A stretch of DNA of 64,000 nt, from contig NZ_LT669941.1 in assembly GCF_900128505.1 (NCBI RefSeq), forward strand, positions 483,526-547,525. Reading direction: 5' to 3'. Source of the DNA: Parabacteroides timonensis. GTDB taxonomy: Bacteria > Bacteroidota > Bacteroidia > Bacteroidales > Tannerellaceae. Positions 44,552 to 53,776 of the stretch are shown here, piece by piece. The first letter of the stretch is position 1; each line of letters opens with the position of its first letter. Under the pieces are notes generated by a model. The model made no database searches. It saw only the letters and a list, made by a program, of their open reading frames with translations, and was not told where the DNA came from. The position numbers and the translations under genes were made by a program.

Positions 44552-45703
44552 ATGAGTAAAGTAGCTTTAATAACAGGTATAACAGGACAGGATGGAGCCT
44601 ATTTGGCTGAATATCTTGTAAAGAAAGGGTATACCGTACATGGTATCAAACGTCGTTCGTCTATGTTTAATACAGATCGTATCGACCATCTCTATCAGGA
44701 CCCGCATATCGAGAACAGAAACCTGATCCTTCATTACGGTGACCTGACCGATAGCTTGAATCTTACTCGCATTATCGGTGAAGTACAACCGGATGAAATA
44801 TACAATCTGGCAGCAATGAGCCATGTGAAAGTAAGTTTCGATACCCCCGAATATACCGCCAATGCCGATGGTTTAGGTGTTTTGCGTATTCTGGAAGCTG
44901 TCCGTTTGTTGAATCTGACACAGAAAACCCGTATTTATCAGGCGTCAACATCTGAATTATACGGTTTGGTGCAGGAAGTTCCTCAGAAGGAAACTACACC
45001 TTTCTACCCGAGAAGTCCGTACGCCGTAGCAAAACTTTATGGTTACTGGATAACTGTCAACTATCGTGAAGCATATAAAATGCATGCATCCAACGGTATT
45101 TTGTTCAATCATGAATCGCCGTTACGCGGTGAGACTTTTGTTACTCGTAAAGTAACCCGTGCCGTATCGCGCATAGCATTGGGAATGCAGAAAAAAGTTT
45201 ATATGGGGAATTTATCCTCTAAACGTGACTGGGGGCATGCGAAAGATTATGTTCGTGCCATGTATGCCATTCTTCAACAAGACGAACCTTCTGATTATGT
45301 AATTGCTACAGGAATAACCACGACTATTCGTGATTTTGTCAGCAAAGCATTTAAAGAAATAGGTGTAGAAATTATTTTCAAAGGAGAAAATGTTAATGAG
45401 GTTGCATCATTAAACTATATTGACGAAAAAATGTTTATAGAGAAAGTGGGTGAGTCTTACCTCGAAAGTTTTAAAGAACGAATAGGAGAGGAAGTTGTTG
45501 GTGTTGATCCGCAATACTTTCGTCCGACTGAGGTAGATTTACTTATCGGGGATGCTACAAAGGCCCGTACTCGGTTGGGATGGGAGCCAAAATACAGCCT
45601 CGATGCTCTTATTCAGGATATGATGCAGAATGATGTCAAGCTTATGAAAAAAGAGTCTTACCTACGTGAAGGCGGGTACAAAATTCTGAATTATTTTGAA
45701 TAA
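44552..45703 (+). CDS. gmd: GDP-mannose 4,6-dehydratase
   Basis: A 383-residue enzyme for the first step to GDP-L-fucose. The cofactor motif is TGITGQDGAYLAEYL, and the catalytic Tyr-Lys lies in SPYAVAKLYGYW. The usual NHESPRRGETFV reads NHESPLRGETFV here (Leu for Arg). Apart from this it is a standard Gmd. With fcl it completes the two-step GDP-fucose pathway, which supplies fucose for capsule and surface glycoproteins in Bacteroidales. Confidence 0.95.
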   Translation: MSKVALITGITGQDGAYLAEYLVKKGYTVHGIKRRSSMFNTDRIDHLYQDPHIENRNLILHYGDLTDSLNLTRIIGEVQPDEIYNLAAMSHVKVSFDTPEYTANADGLGVLRILEAVRLLNLTQKTRIYQASTSELYGLVQEVPQKETTPFYPRSPYAVAKLYGYWITVNYREAYKMHASNGILFNHESPLRGETFVTRKVTRAVSRIALGMQKKVYMGNLSSKRDWGHAKDYVRAMYAILQQDEPSDYVIATGITTTIRDFVSKAFKEIGVEIIFKGENVNEVASLNYIDEKMFIEKVGESYLESFKERIGEEVVGVDPQYFRPTEVDLLIGDATKARTRLGWEPKYSLDALIQDMMQNDVKLMKKESYLREGGYKILNYFE

Positions 45704-45727
45704 ATTAAGAACAAAATGTAGATTTAA

Positions 45728-45758
45728 TTTGTTTTAGTTAAAAAAAGAGTTAATTTTG
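45728..45758 (+). promoter_or_regulatory. ompA promoter (-33 and -7)
   Basis: TTTG (45728-45731), 19 nt, TAATTTTG (45751-45758): a close match to the Bacteroidota consensus. The start would be near 45765, giving a leader of about 50 nt. Confidence 0.78.
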
Positions 45759-45815
45759 CTCTAAATTTGAGCGTTATTTGAGGTAATTGATTGTTTAATT
45801 AAAATGTTGATGAAT

Positions 45816-46967
45816 ATGAAGACTAAAGTATTACTTTTGGCTTTGTTGTCAGGTTTCGTTTTTTCTGTGTCTGCACAGGAATTTAAACCACAAGTTGGTT
45901 TTAGTACTGAAAAAGGGTATAAGACAAATTTCAAGAAAAACAAAGCTGGCGACAATTGGTTTATTTCTGTTGCTGGTGGTGCAAGTATTTTATTAGGTGA
46001 CCAGAATAATAAAGCAGATTTTGGTAACCGTTTGAATTTTGCTCCTCAGTTCTCATTTGGTAAATGGTTTAATCCGTATCTGGCTTTCCGTGCTCAGTTG
46101 AACGGTGGTGTTTTACATGGATTTTATCAGAATGAAGCCGATGCTACTTTGATGCAGCATAATAAATATGCAGCTGCTCACGTAGATTTGTTATGGGATG
46201 TAACTAATTTCTGGGGCGTTTATAACGAAAAAAGAGTATTCCGTTTGATCCCTTGGGTTGGTTTTGGTTATGCGCAGCGTTTCAAAACTACAGAATCTGC
46301 TGAATTTGCAAGAACTGAATCTCCTACATTGAATGCCGGTATCCTTACTGCTTTCCGTTTGAGCAAACGTGTTGATTTGAACGTGGAAGTTCAGGCTTCT
46401 TTATTGAACGAACAGTTTAACCGTATTTCTATGTATCACCTGACTGACGGTATTGCTCAGGTAAGTGCAGGTTTGACATTCAAATTGGGTAAAACTGATT
46501 TCGAAGTATTGGAACCGATGGATTACGCTTTGTTGAACGACCTGAACAATCAGATCAACTCTCTGCGTGCTGCTAACGACGAATTAAGCAAGCGCCCGGA
46601 ATCTTGTCCGGAATGCGAAGAAGTAGTAACAACTGTTGTAAACAATTACGTTGACAATGTAGTATACTTCCGTCTGAATAGCTCTAAGATCGACAAGAAC
46701 CAGCAGATCAATATTTACAATACTGCTGAATTCATGAAGGGTAACAATACTCCGATCAAGGTTATCGGTTATGCTGATAAGAATACAGGTAACTCTAAGT
46801 ATAACATGGGTCTTTCTGAAAAACGTGCTAAAGCCGTTGCTAAAGAATTGATCGAAAAATACGGTATCAACTCTAACCAGATAACTATCGAATGGAGAGG
46901 TTCAGACGAACAGCCATATAGCGAAAACAACTGGAACCGTGTTGTTATCATGTCTGCAAATAATTAA
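45816..46967 (+). CDS. OmpA-family outer-membrane protein
   Basis: A protein of about 383 residues with a signal peptide (ending VSAQ), an eight-strand barrel-like domain (about 35-225), a hinge with CPECE, and a C-terminal OmpA peptidoglycan-binding domain (NVVYFRLNSSKID, then GYADKNTGNSKYNMGLSEKRAKAV). It anchors the outer membrane to the wall and is usually abundant. Upstream in-frame Met codons at 45804 and 45810 are also possible starts. Codon use (many CGT, GGT, AAC) fits high expression. It has its own promoter and terminator. Confidence 0.93.
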   Translation: MKTKVLLLALLSGFVFSVSAQEFKPQVGFSTEKGYKTNFKKNKAGDNWFISVAGGASILLGDQNNKADFGNRLNFAPQFSFGKWFNPYLAFRAQLNGGVLHGFYQNEADATLMQHNKYAAAHVDLLWDVTNFWGVYNEKRVFRLIPWVGFGYAQRFKTTESAEFARTESPTLNAGILTAFRLSKRVDLNVEVQASLLNEQFNRISMYHLTDGIAQVSAGLTFKLGKTDFEVLEPMDYALLNDLNNQINSLRAANDELSKRPESCPECEEVVTTVVNNYVDNVVYFRLNSSKIDKNQQINIYNTAEFMKGNNTPIKVIGYADKNTGNSKYNMGLSEKRAKAVAKELIEKYGINSNQITIEWRGSDEQPYSENNWNRVVIMSANN

Positions 46968-46987
46968 TTATTTTTTAATTATATCTG

Positions 46988-47024
46988 AAAAAGGCTGCAC
47001 ATTATGTTGTGCGGCCTTTTTTTT
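46988..47024 (+). terminator. Intrinsic terminator of ompA
   Basis: AAAAAGGCTGCACA and TGTGCGGCCTTTTT form a stem with one G-T pair around a short loop, with eight T at the 3' side. Confidence 0.88.
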
Positions 47025-47067
47025 GCACGGATTTATGATTACTTTTGTGGAATTTTAGAATATAATT

Positions 47068-48465
47068 ATGGAATTCGACAAAAAACATGGTTACCTTATC
47101 CAATGGTGCATAGGAATGGGCGATTTGCTTGTGATAAATCTGCTGTTCTTTGCTGTCTATTATGGTTTGGGGGAGTTTTATACGAAAGCGATATCTTATA
47201 GCCTGAGAGAGGTGATTCTTCTATTGAATTTTTGTTACTTTTTCTCTCTTTATTTTATCCCCATGCAATTGCATGTGGCGGTCGTTTTTATCGATAAGAT
47301 CGTTCAGCGTGCTTTTGCCCTGATATCTATACTGGTCTTTTTGTTTGCAACCTGTCTTATATTCTTGAATATCGGTGATGTCTTGGCGACATTCCTGTTG
47401 GTTTATTATGTAATTACGGTTGTGGTCTTTTCGCTTTGGCGTGTTTTGGTTCGTGTTACTCTGAAAATGTACCGAAGGAAGGGATACAACTTTAAGAAAA
47501 TTATTATTGTCGGAGCTGGAAAGAATGGTATGGAATTGTATCGGGTCATGAAAGATGATCTGTCATACGGTTTTAATGTAATGGGCTTTTTCGATGATAA
47601 CTTATCCTTGCAAAGTGCATTGCCAAACTATCTGGGAATGACACACGAAGTGGAAGATTATGTTCTGGCAAACGATATAGACGAGGTGTATTGTACATTG
47701 CCGGGAACACAGGATGAAAAGATATTGCGGATAATGAATTTTGCTGAAAAGCACATGATCCGCTTCTATATTGTTCCGGAATTTTACAGGAATATAAAGA
47801 AGAGCCTTGTTATGGAAATAATGGAGTCGATTCCATTGCTGGCTATCCGCCGTGAACCATTGCAGGCAGCTTATAACCGGGCTTTAAAACGGTCGTTTGA
47901 TATTGTTTTTTCTTTGGGCGTTTTATTGACGATCTACCCAGTACTGTATATTATTATCGGAACTCTGATAAAGATAACTTCTCCGGGACCAATCTTTTTC
48001 AAACAAAAACGTACAGGTCTGTATGGGCAGGAATTTGAGTGTTATAAATTCCGTACAATGCGTGTGAATGCTGATGCCGATAAATTGCAGGCTGCAAAAG
48101 ACGATCCCCGTAAAACCCGTGTCGGTGATTTTCTTCGCCGTACGAACTTGGATGAATTTCCCCAGTTTATTAATGTATTGAAAGGGGAAATGTCGGTAGT
48201 AGGTCCTCGTCCTCATATGCTGAAACATACTGAGCAATATTCAGCCCTTATCGATAAATATATGGTGCGTCACCTGGTAAAACCGGGAGTTACAGGATGG
48301 GCGCAGGTAACCGGCTACCGCGGAGAAACAAAAACATTGGAACAGATGGAAGGCCGTGTAAAGAGAGATGTGTGGTACATCGAAAACTGGTCGTTTTTCC
48401 TGGATTTGAAGATTATTGTGGTAACGGTTTTGAATATGTCAAAAGGTGAAAAGAATGCCTATTAA
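47068..48465 (+). CDS. Undecaprenyl-phosphate sugar phosphotransferase (WcaJ/WbaP type)
   Basis: A 465-residue initiating glycosyltransferase that loads a hexose-1-phosphate on undecaprenyl phosphate. Four N-terminal membrane helices (about 15-135) and a CoA-binding-like domain (KKIIIVGAGKNGMEL) lead to a reentrant helix and the catalytic domain (KRSFDIVFSLGV, then SPGPIFFKQKR, FRTM, LDEFPQFINVLKGEMSVVGPRP). It starts exopolysaccharide or O-antigen repeat synthesis. A TACTTTTG at 47040-47047 is a possible -7 box very close to the start. The sugar is likely glucose, by similarity. Confidence 0.93.
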   Translation: MEFDKKHGYLIQWCIGMGDLLVINLLFFAVYYGLGEFYTKAISYSLREVILLLNFCYFFSLYFIPMQLHVAVVFIDKIVQRAFALISILVFLFATCLIFLNIGDVLATFLLVYYVITVVVFSLWRVLVRVTLKMYRRKGYNFKKIIIVGAGKNGMELYRVMKDDLSYGFNVMGFFDDNLSLQSALPNYLGMTHEVEDYVLANDIDEVYCTLPGTQDEKILRIMNFAEKHMIRFYIVPEFYRNIKKSLVMEIMESIPLLAIRREPLQAAYNRALKRSFDIVFSLGVLLTIYPVLYIIIGTLIKITSPGPIFFKQKRTGLYGQEFECYKFRTMRVNADADKLQAAKDDPRKTRVGDFLRRTNLDEFPQFINVLKGEMSVVGPRPHMLKHTEQYSALIDKYMVRHLVKPGVTGWAQVTGYRGETKTLEQMEGRVKRDVWYIENWSFFLDLKIIVVTVLNMSKGEKNAY

Positions 48466-48520
48466 ACTTATAAATTGCACACTTTTTATGTATTTGTGTA
48501 ATACGAATGCATATTTGTGC

Positions 48521-48528
48521 TATCTTTG
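48521..48528 (+). promoter_or_regulatory. -7 box immediately before ruvX
   Basis: TATCTTTG, followed by CA, ends 6 nt before the ATG at 48535. If used, the ruvX mRNA would be leaderless or nearly so. A TTTG at 48493-48496 is 24 nt upstream, longer than the usual spacing. Confidence 0.5.
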
Positions 48529-48534
48529 CAGCCG

Positions 48535-48957
48535 ATGGGAAGGATACTAGCAATTGATTATGGCCGGAAGCGTACCGGAATTGCTGTTACGGATACTTTG
48601 CAAATGATTGCAAACGGTCTGACGACAGTGCCAAGTGGTGAACTTGTTGCCTGGTTATCCGGTTATGTATCTAAGGAGCCGGTTGATCTGTTTGTTGTCG
48701 GTCAACCTAAGCAGATGAATAATGAACCCTCCGAGAATATGAAATATGTAGAGGCTTTTGTTACACATCTGAAACGAACTATCCCGGATATTCCGGTAGA
48801 ATATTATGATGAGCGTTTTACTTCTGTTCTGGCACATAAGGCAATGCTTGACGGTGGTTTAAAGAAGAAGAAAAGACAGGATAAAGGCCTGGTAGATGAG
48901 ATCAGCGCCGTTATTATCCTACAATCATATTTAGAAAATAAAAAATATCAGTTTTAG
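48535..48957 (+). CDS. ruvX: RuvX/YqgF Holliday-junction resolvase-like nuclease
   Basis: A 140-residue RNase-H-fold protein. Motifs are RILAIDYGRKRTGIAVTD (catalytic Asp), VGQPKQMNN and YDERFTSVLA. It is related to pre-16S rRNA processing (YqgF) and classed as a putative Holliday-junction resolvase. An upstream GTG at 48517 is in frame, but the ATG at 48535 matches the family N-terminus and follows a -7 box. def follows 3 bp downstream. Confidence 0.93.
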   Translation: MGRILAIDYGRKRTGIAVTDTLQMIANGLTTVPSGELVAWLSGYVSKEPVDLFVVGQPKQMNNEPSENMKYVEAFVTHLKRTIPDIPVEYYDERFTSVLAHKAMLDGGLKKKKRQDKGLVDEISAVIILQSYLENKKYQF

Positions 48958-48960
48958 TTT

Positions 48961-49518
48961 ATGATTTTACCAGTATACTTATATGGTCAGCCCGTATTAA
49001 GAAAAGAGGCTGAAGATGTTCCTAAAGATTATCCCGATTTAAAACAATTAGTGGCTAACATGTTTGATACCATGTACAATGCCGACGGAGTTGGATTAGC
49101 AGCTCCCCAGGTGGGATTGTCGCTTCGTCTGTTGGTGATCGATGCCGATGTGATGGGGGACGATTTTCCGGAATGTAAAGGTTTCAAGCGTGCGATGATC
49201 AATCCGGATATCGTGGAACGTAGCGAAGAAGAAATTTCAATGGAAGAAGGCTGTCTCAGTCTTCCGGGAGTACATGAAAAGGTGTCTCGTGCTAAAAAGA
49301 TCCGGGTGAAATATCTGGATGCGGATCTGGTGGAGCACGATGAAGTTGTGGACGGTTTCGCAGCCCGTGTAGTACAGCACGAATGTGAGCATTTGGATGG
49401 CCATGTGTTCATAGACAATGTGTCACCCATCCGTCGCCAATTGAATAAAGGAAAACTAAATAGTATTATTAAAGGGACTGCTCGTTGTTCATACAGGGCA
49501 AAAGCTGTCGGTAAATAA
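48961..49518 (+). CDS. def: Peptide deformylase
   Basis: A 185-residue metalloenzyme removing formyl from nascent proteins. All three motifs are present: GVGLAAPQVG, EGCLSLP and QHECEHLDG (metal ligands Cys and two His). It is coupled to ruvX (3-bp gap) and followed 23 bp later by the carboxyltransferase gene. The ruvX-def pairing is common in Bacteroidales. Confidence 0.97.
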   Translation: MILPVYLYGQPVLRKEAEDVPKDYPDLKQLVANMFDTMYNADGVGLAAPQVGLSLRLLVIDADVMGDDFPECKGFKRAMINPDIVERSEEEISMEEGCLSLPGVHEKVSRAKKIRVKYLDADLVEHDEVVDGFAARVVQHECEHLDGHVFIDNVSPIRRQLNKGKLNSIIKGTARCSYRAKAVGK

Positions 49519-49541
49519 TAAAACTCTATTAAATAATCAGT

Positions 49542-51089
49542 ATGACAGATTTAAGTAAAAACATTCAGGCCCTCAGGGAGAAGAAAGCCGTCGTAGAGAT
49601 GGGTGGAGGCGAAGCAGCTATCGAAAAGCAGGTTGCTATGGGTAAACTTACTGCCCGTGAACGTATTCTTTCCTTGCTGGACAAGAACTCTTTTCATGAG
49701 TACGATTTGTTTGTTAAGCATGATGGTCGCGATTTCGGGATGGACAAGAAAGACTTTCCGGGTGACGGTGTAGTTACAGGTACAGGTACTATCTTCGGTG
49801 CTCCGGTTTGTATCTATGCACAGGACTTTACGGTTGCCGGTGGTTCATTAGGCTTGCAGCATGCCCGTAAGATCACGAAGATCATGGACCATGCACTGAA
49901 AATGAAATGTCCGATTATCGGTATCAACGACTCGGGAGGTGCTCGTATTCAGGAAGGTGTTGGCGCTTTGGCCGGATATGGTGAAATATTCTATAGAAAT
50001 ACAATTGCATCAGGTGTTATTCCTCAGATCTCTTTGATCCTGGGTCCGTGTGCCGGTGGTGCTGTTTATTCTCCTGCATTGACAGACTTCGTGTTTGTAG
50101 TGGAAAACATATCTAAGATGTTTATCACCGGTCCGAATGTAATCAAAACTGTGTTAGGTGAAGATATCTCTATGGAAGACCTGGGTGGTGCCCGTGTTCA
50201 TGCAGAAACAACAGGTAATGCTCACTTCTATGCCCTGAGTGAACAGGAATGTTTCGATCAGGTAAAACGTTTGGTAAGCTTTATCCCTTGGAATAATGCA
50301 GACCGTGCTAAAACGATAGAAGCTAAGGAACCGTCTGCAATGTTGAACATAGAACAGGTTGTTCCTGCTGATCCGAAGCAACCGTATGATGTTCGCGATG
50401 TTATTAAATGTATTGTCGATGATTCAGACTTCTTGGAAGTGCAGGAATTGTGGGCTGCCAATATCGTAGTCGGCTTCGGTCGTATGGGTGGCGAAACTGT
50501 CGGTTTCGTAGCTAACCAGCCGATGGTGCTGGCAGGTGTATTGGATTGCGACAGTGCAGACAAAGCAGCTCGTTTTATCCGCTTCTGCGACTCATTTAAT
50601 ATTCCTATCATCACATTGGAAGATATGCCGGGTTATCTGCCGGGCGTAGACCAGGAACATGCCGGTGTGATCCGTCACGGAGCTAAAGTATTGTATGCTT
50701 ATTCTGAAGCAACTGTGCCTAAGATCACCGTTATCTTACGTAAAGCCTATGGTGGTGGTTATATTGCAATGAACTCTCGTCACCTGGGTGCCGACTTTAT
50801 GTTTGCATGGCCGAGTGCAGAAATCGCTGTAATGGGACCGGAAGGTGCAGCAAACATTATCTTCCGTAAGGAGATCATGGAGGCTGAAGACCAGAATGCA
50901 ATGCGTCAGGAAAAGGTAAAAGAGTATATTGAGAAGTTCGCTAATCCTTATGTGGCAGCTTCAAAAGGATTTATCGATTCTGTTATCGAACCGAAAGAAA
51001 CACGTGCGTTGTTGCTTCACGCTTTGAAACTTTCTGTTTTGAAAGAGGAATACAGACCGGCTAAAAAGCACGGAATTCCTCCGTTCTAA
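49542..51089 (+). CDS. Acyl-CoA carboxyltransferase beta subunit (MmdA/PccB type)
   Basis: A 515-residue carboxyltransferase that moves the carboxyl group between biotin and an acyl-CoA. It has the two crotonase-like halves with GGSLGLQHARKITKIMDHA, NDSGGARIQEGVGAL and later GYLPGVDQEHAGVIRHGAK and KAYGGGYIAMNS. In propionate-forming Bacteroidales this is usually methylmalonyl-CoA decarboxylase or propionyl-CoA carboxylase. The adjacent biotin carrier gene (27 bp downstream) supports this. No membrane decarboxylase or biotin carboxylase subunit is in the window, so the exact complex cannot be settled. Confidence 0.93.
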   Translation: MTDLSKNIQALREKKAVVEMGGGEAAIEKQVAMGKLTARERILSLLDKNSFHEYDLFVKHDGRDFGMDKKDFPGDGVVTGTGTIFGAPVCIYAQDFTVAGGSLGLQHARKITKIMDHALKMKCPIIGINDSGGARIQEGVGALAGYGEIFYRNTIASGVIPQISLILGPCAGGAVYSPALTDFVFVVENISKMFITGPNVIKTVLGEDISMEDLGGARVHAETTGNAHFYALSEQECFDQVKRLVSFIPWNNADRAKTIEAKEPSAMLNIEQVVPADPKQPYDVRDVIKCIVDDSDFLEVQELWAANIVVGFGRMGGETVGFVANQPMVLAGVLDCDSADKAARFIRFCDSFNIPIITLEDMPGYLPGVDQEHAGVIRHGAKVLYAYSEATVPKITVILRKAYGGGYIAMNSRHLGADFMFAWPSAEIAVMGPEGAANIIFRKEIMEAEDQNAMRQEKVKEYIEKFANPYVAASKGFIDSVIEPKETRALLLHALKLSVLKEEYRPAKKHGIPPF

Positions 51090-51115
51090 TTGAATCCGTA
51101 ATATACTTTTGGAAT

Positions 51116-51442
51116 ATGGAAAATAAAGAAAATGAATATGTAGATTTTGTAGTTACTGCCCGTAAATACAAAACACTGCTAACAGACAAATATAAGAACC
51201 GTAAGATGTGGCATAAGCCCTTCGTTGGTGATGTGATTTCTACTCTTCCGGGTACAATTGTGAAGATTCATGTGGAAAAGGGACAACAGGTTGAAGCCGG
51301 TGAGTTACTTCTTATCCACCAAGCGATGAAAATGTACAATCGTATCGTTGCTCCGGTGTCCGGAGTGATCGCCGAATTGGATGTAAAAGAGGGAGATAAA
51401 ATTACAAAAGATCATTTGATGGTAAAAATAGAGCCTAAGTAA
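51116..51442 (+). CDS. Biotin carboxyl carrier (biotin/lipoyl-attachment) protein
   Basis: A 108-residue carrier whose C-terminal 75 residues form a biotinyl domain. The attachment Lys lies in HQAMKMYNR. The usual Glu before AMKM is Gln here. It begins with a charged 35-residue segment and lacks the Ala/Pro-rich hinge of longer carriers. It is almost certainly the carrier for the carboxyltransferase encoded just upstream. Confidence 0.9.
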   Translation: MENKENEYVDFVVTARKYKTLLTDKYKNRKMWHKPFVGDVISTLPGTIVKIHVEKGQQVEAGELLLIHQAMKMYNRIVAPVSGVIAELDVKEGDKITKDHLMVKIEPK

Positions 51443-51488
51443 GATAATTTACTTATTTTTGCCTCACTCAAGTTGATATTTAGAATAG

Positions 51489-53621
51489 ATGAAGAAGGCA
51501 ATACTCTTTTTTATATTACAAATATGTTCACTTTCGCTGGTAGCACAGATCAATACGGACCGTGTACTGGCCATAGGACGTAATGCTTTGTATTTTGAGG
51601 ACTATGTCCTGTCAATACAGTATTTCAATCAGGTAATCAAAGCAAAACCCTGGTTGGCGGAACCGTATTTTTACCGTGCAGTAGCAAAAGTGAACTTAGA
51701 TGATTACAAGGGTGCCGAGGAAGACTGTACATTATGTCTTCAGCGGAACCCTTTTTTAGTGCAGGCTTATTATGCCCGCGGAATAGCTCGTCAGAGCCAG
51801 GAAAAATATGCAGAGGCCATAACTGACTATGATAAAGGTCTTGAGTTTAGACCCGAAGACCGGCAGATGCTCGTCAACAAAGCTGTTGCCAATATCCAGC
51901 GGAAAGATTATGACGAAGCGGAAAAGACATTTGATGTGCTGATGAAAGCACATCCTAAATACTCGATGAATTATCTGACACGTGGTGCTATGTACAGCGA
52001 GAAAGGAGATACCGTAAAAGCGCTTGCCGATTACAATAAGGCAATCGAGATGGATCCTTATTATGCTCCGGCTTACGGGAACCGCGCTATTTTGCTTTAT
52101 CAGACAAACAACCTGAAAGATGCACTCGCCGATTTGAATGAGGCGATTAAATTAAATACCCGTGAAGGCGGATATTATATTAACCGTGGTCTGGTGCGTT
52201 ATCAGATGAACGATCTTCGTGGAGCTATGGCTGATTATGACCAGGTTATCAATATGGATAAGAATAACCTGATTGCTCGTTTTAATCGTGGTTTGCTTCG
52301 CTATCAGGTAGGAGACAACAACCGGGCTATTGAAGATTTCGATGTAGTCATCCAGTTGGAGCCGGATAACTATATGGCTTATTACAACCGAGCTTTGCTC
52401 CGTTTTGAAACCGGTGATTACCGCGGTGCCATACGCGACTTCGATGTGGTGCTCGGACAGTATCCCAACTTTACCCCCGGATATTTCAGTCGCTCTGATG
52501 CCAAACGTAAGATCAATGATGCGGTAGGTGCCGACCGTGACTACTGGACTGCTGTCGAAATGGAAAATAACGCCAAGAAAAACCAGCAGACAGGAGGACA
52601 ATCCGGAACAGCTACAGCTTCAAACAGTGGAACAGGGCAGGGGAATAATTCTTCCTCTTCGGGTAATAAAGACGAAAATACCCGTGAAAAATCGGATAAG
52701 AATATCAGCAAGTTTAATCGCCTGGTGGTATATGATAAAGATGAAGAACGGAGAAATAAATATCAGAGCGATGTTCGTGGACGTGTACAGGATCGTAATG
52801 TCCGTGTGGATCTCGAACCTCAGTTTGTCCTGACATATTACGAAAAAATTGATCCGATCAAAAAGATTGTCTATTATGATAAGATGATTGAAGAGTTCAA
52901 TGCCCGTATGGTTCTGTCGCGTAAACTTCGGATCACCAATGAAGAAGCAGCTCTTACAGAAGATCAGATTGCTGTACATTTTGCATCGATCAATGATTTT
53001 TCTGCTAAAATAGAGGCCAGGCCTACCAGTGCGGATGCATATTTCGGCCGTGCTGTCGATTATATGCTGGTGCAGGACTTTTCCGAAGCAATCAAAGACT
53101 TCAATAAAGTAGTAGAACTTGATCCTACCTATACAATGGCTTATTTCAACCGTGCAGTAGTACGCTATAAGCAATTGGTTTACGATATGTCTCAGGCGTC
53201 GACAACAGATGACCTGTCTGCTTCCATGGGAAGTATGAACTTCAATATTGGTAAGAATCAGTCCTTGTCGAGAACACCGGCCGATCCTTCATCGGCAAGC
53301 GTGAAAGAGAACAAGAGAGCCTACGAGCATGAAATGATCACACGCGATTATGATATGGTTATCCGTTTAAATCCGGGCTTTGTTTATGCCTACTTCAACC
53401 GGGGAAACCTGCGTTGTGTACAGCGTGACTTCAGAGCCGCTATTCAGGACTATAACGAAGCAATCAAGCGCGACCCCGACTTTGCTGAAGCTTACTTCAA
53501 CCGGGGACTGGCACGTTTATCTCTGGGCGATGCCAATCAGGGGATTGCCGACTTGAGCAAGGCTGGCGAACTCGGTATTATTAATGCTTATAGTATCATT
53601 AAGCGCATGACAAGTAACTAA
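51489..53621 (+). CDS. Exported tetratricopeptide-repeat protein
   Basis: A 710-residue protein with a signal peptide (1-19, ending LVAQ). It has about ten TPR units in two blocks (about 20-355 and 505-700, recurring AYYNRALLRFETGDYRGAI-like segments). They are split by a low-complexity Gly/Ser/Asn/Gln linker (about 365-400) and a basic segment. TPRs mediate protein contacts; this is probably a periplasmic or outer-membrane scaffold. No partner can be named. It follows the biotin carrier by 46 bp and ends before a hairpin. Confidence 0.88.
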   Translation: MKKAILFFILQICSLSLVAQINTDRVLAIGRNALYFEDYVLSIQYFNQVIKAKPWLAEPYFYRAVAKVNLDDYKGAEEDCTLCLQRNPFLVQAYYARGIARQSQEKYAEAITDYDKGLEFRPEDRQMLVNKAVANIQRKDYDEAEKTFDVLMKAHPKYSMNYLTRGAMYSEKGDTVKALADYNKAIEMDPYYAPAYGNRAILLYQTNNLKDALADLNEAIKLNTREGGYYINRGLVRYQMNDLRGAMADYDQVINMDKNNLIARFNRGLLRYQVGDNNRAIEDFDVVIQLEPDNYMAYYNRALLRFETGDYRGAIRDFDVVLGQYPNFTPGYFSRSDAKRKINDAVGADRDYWTAVEMENNAKKNQQTGGQSGTATASNSGTGQGNNSSSSGNKDENTREKSDKNISKFNRLVVYDKDEERRNKYQSDVRGRVQDRNVRVDLEPQFVLTYYEKIDPIKKIVYYDKMIEEFNARMVLSRKLRITNEEAALTEDQIAVHFASINDFSAKIEARPTSADAYFGRAVDYMLVQDFSEAIKDFNKVVELDPTYTMAYFNRAVVRYKQLVYDMSQASTTDDLSASMGSMNFNIGKNQSLSRTPADPSSASVKENKRAYEHEMITRDYDMVIRLNPGFVYAYFNRGNLRCVQRDFRAAIQDYNEAIKRDPDFAEAYFNRGLARLSLGDANQGIADLSKAGELGIINAYSIIKRMTSN

Positions 53622-53640
53622 TGTATTGCTTATTTAAGTT

Positions 53641-53680
53641 CAAAACAGATATGGTTTGCCAACAAAACATGTCTGTTTTG
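53641..53680 (+). terminator. Possible terminator after the TPR gene
   Basis: CAAAACAGA (53641-53649) pairs with TCTGTTTTG (53672-53680), with further inner pairs (ATG/CAT, TTTG/CAAA). Only a weak T-rich tail (GGTTT) follows, so this could instead be an unrelated dyad. Confidence 0.5.
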
Positions 53681-53734
53681 GGTTTAAAGCATATATCTTT
53701 TGGCTCAAAAGGATTATTTTACGAAAAAGAATGC

Positions 53735-53742
53735 TAAATTTG
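53735..53742 (+). promoter_or_regulatory. -7 box for thrS
   Basis: TAAATTTG, followed by CA, lies 34 bp before the thrS ATG, giving a leader of about 28 nt. No clear -33 is found at the normal distance. Confidence 0.5.
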
Positions 53743-53776
53743 CATCCTAATTATAAAGAATTATAGAGAACAGATT

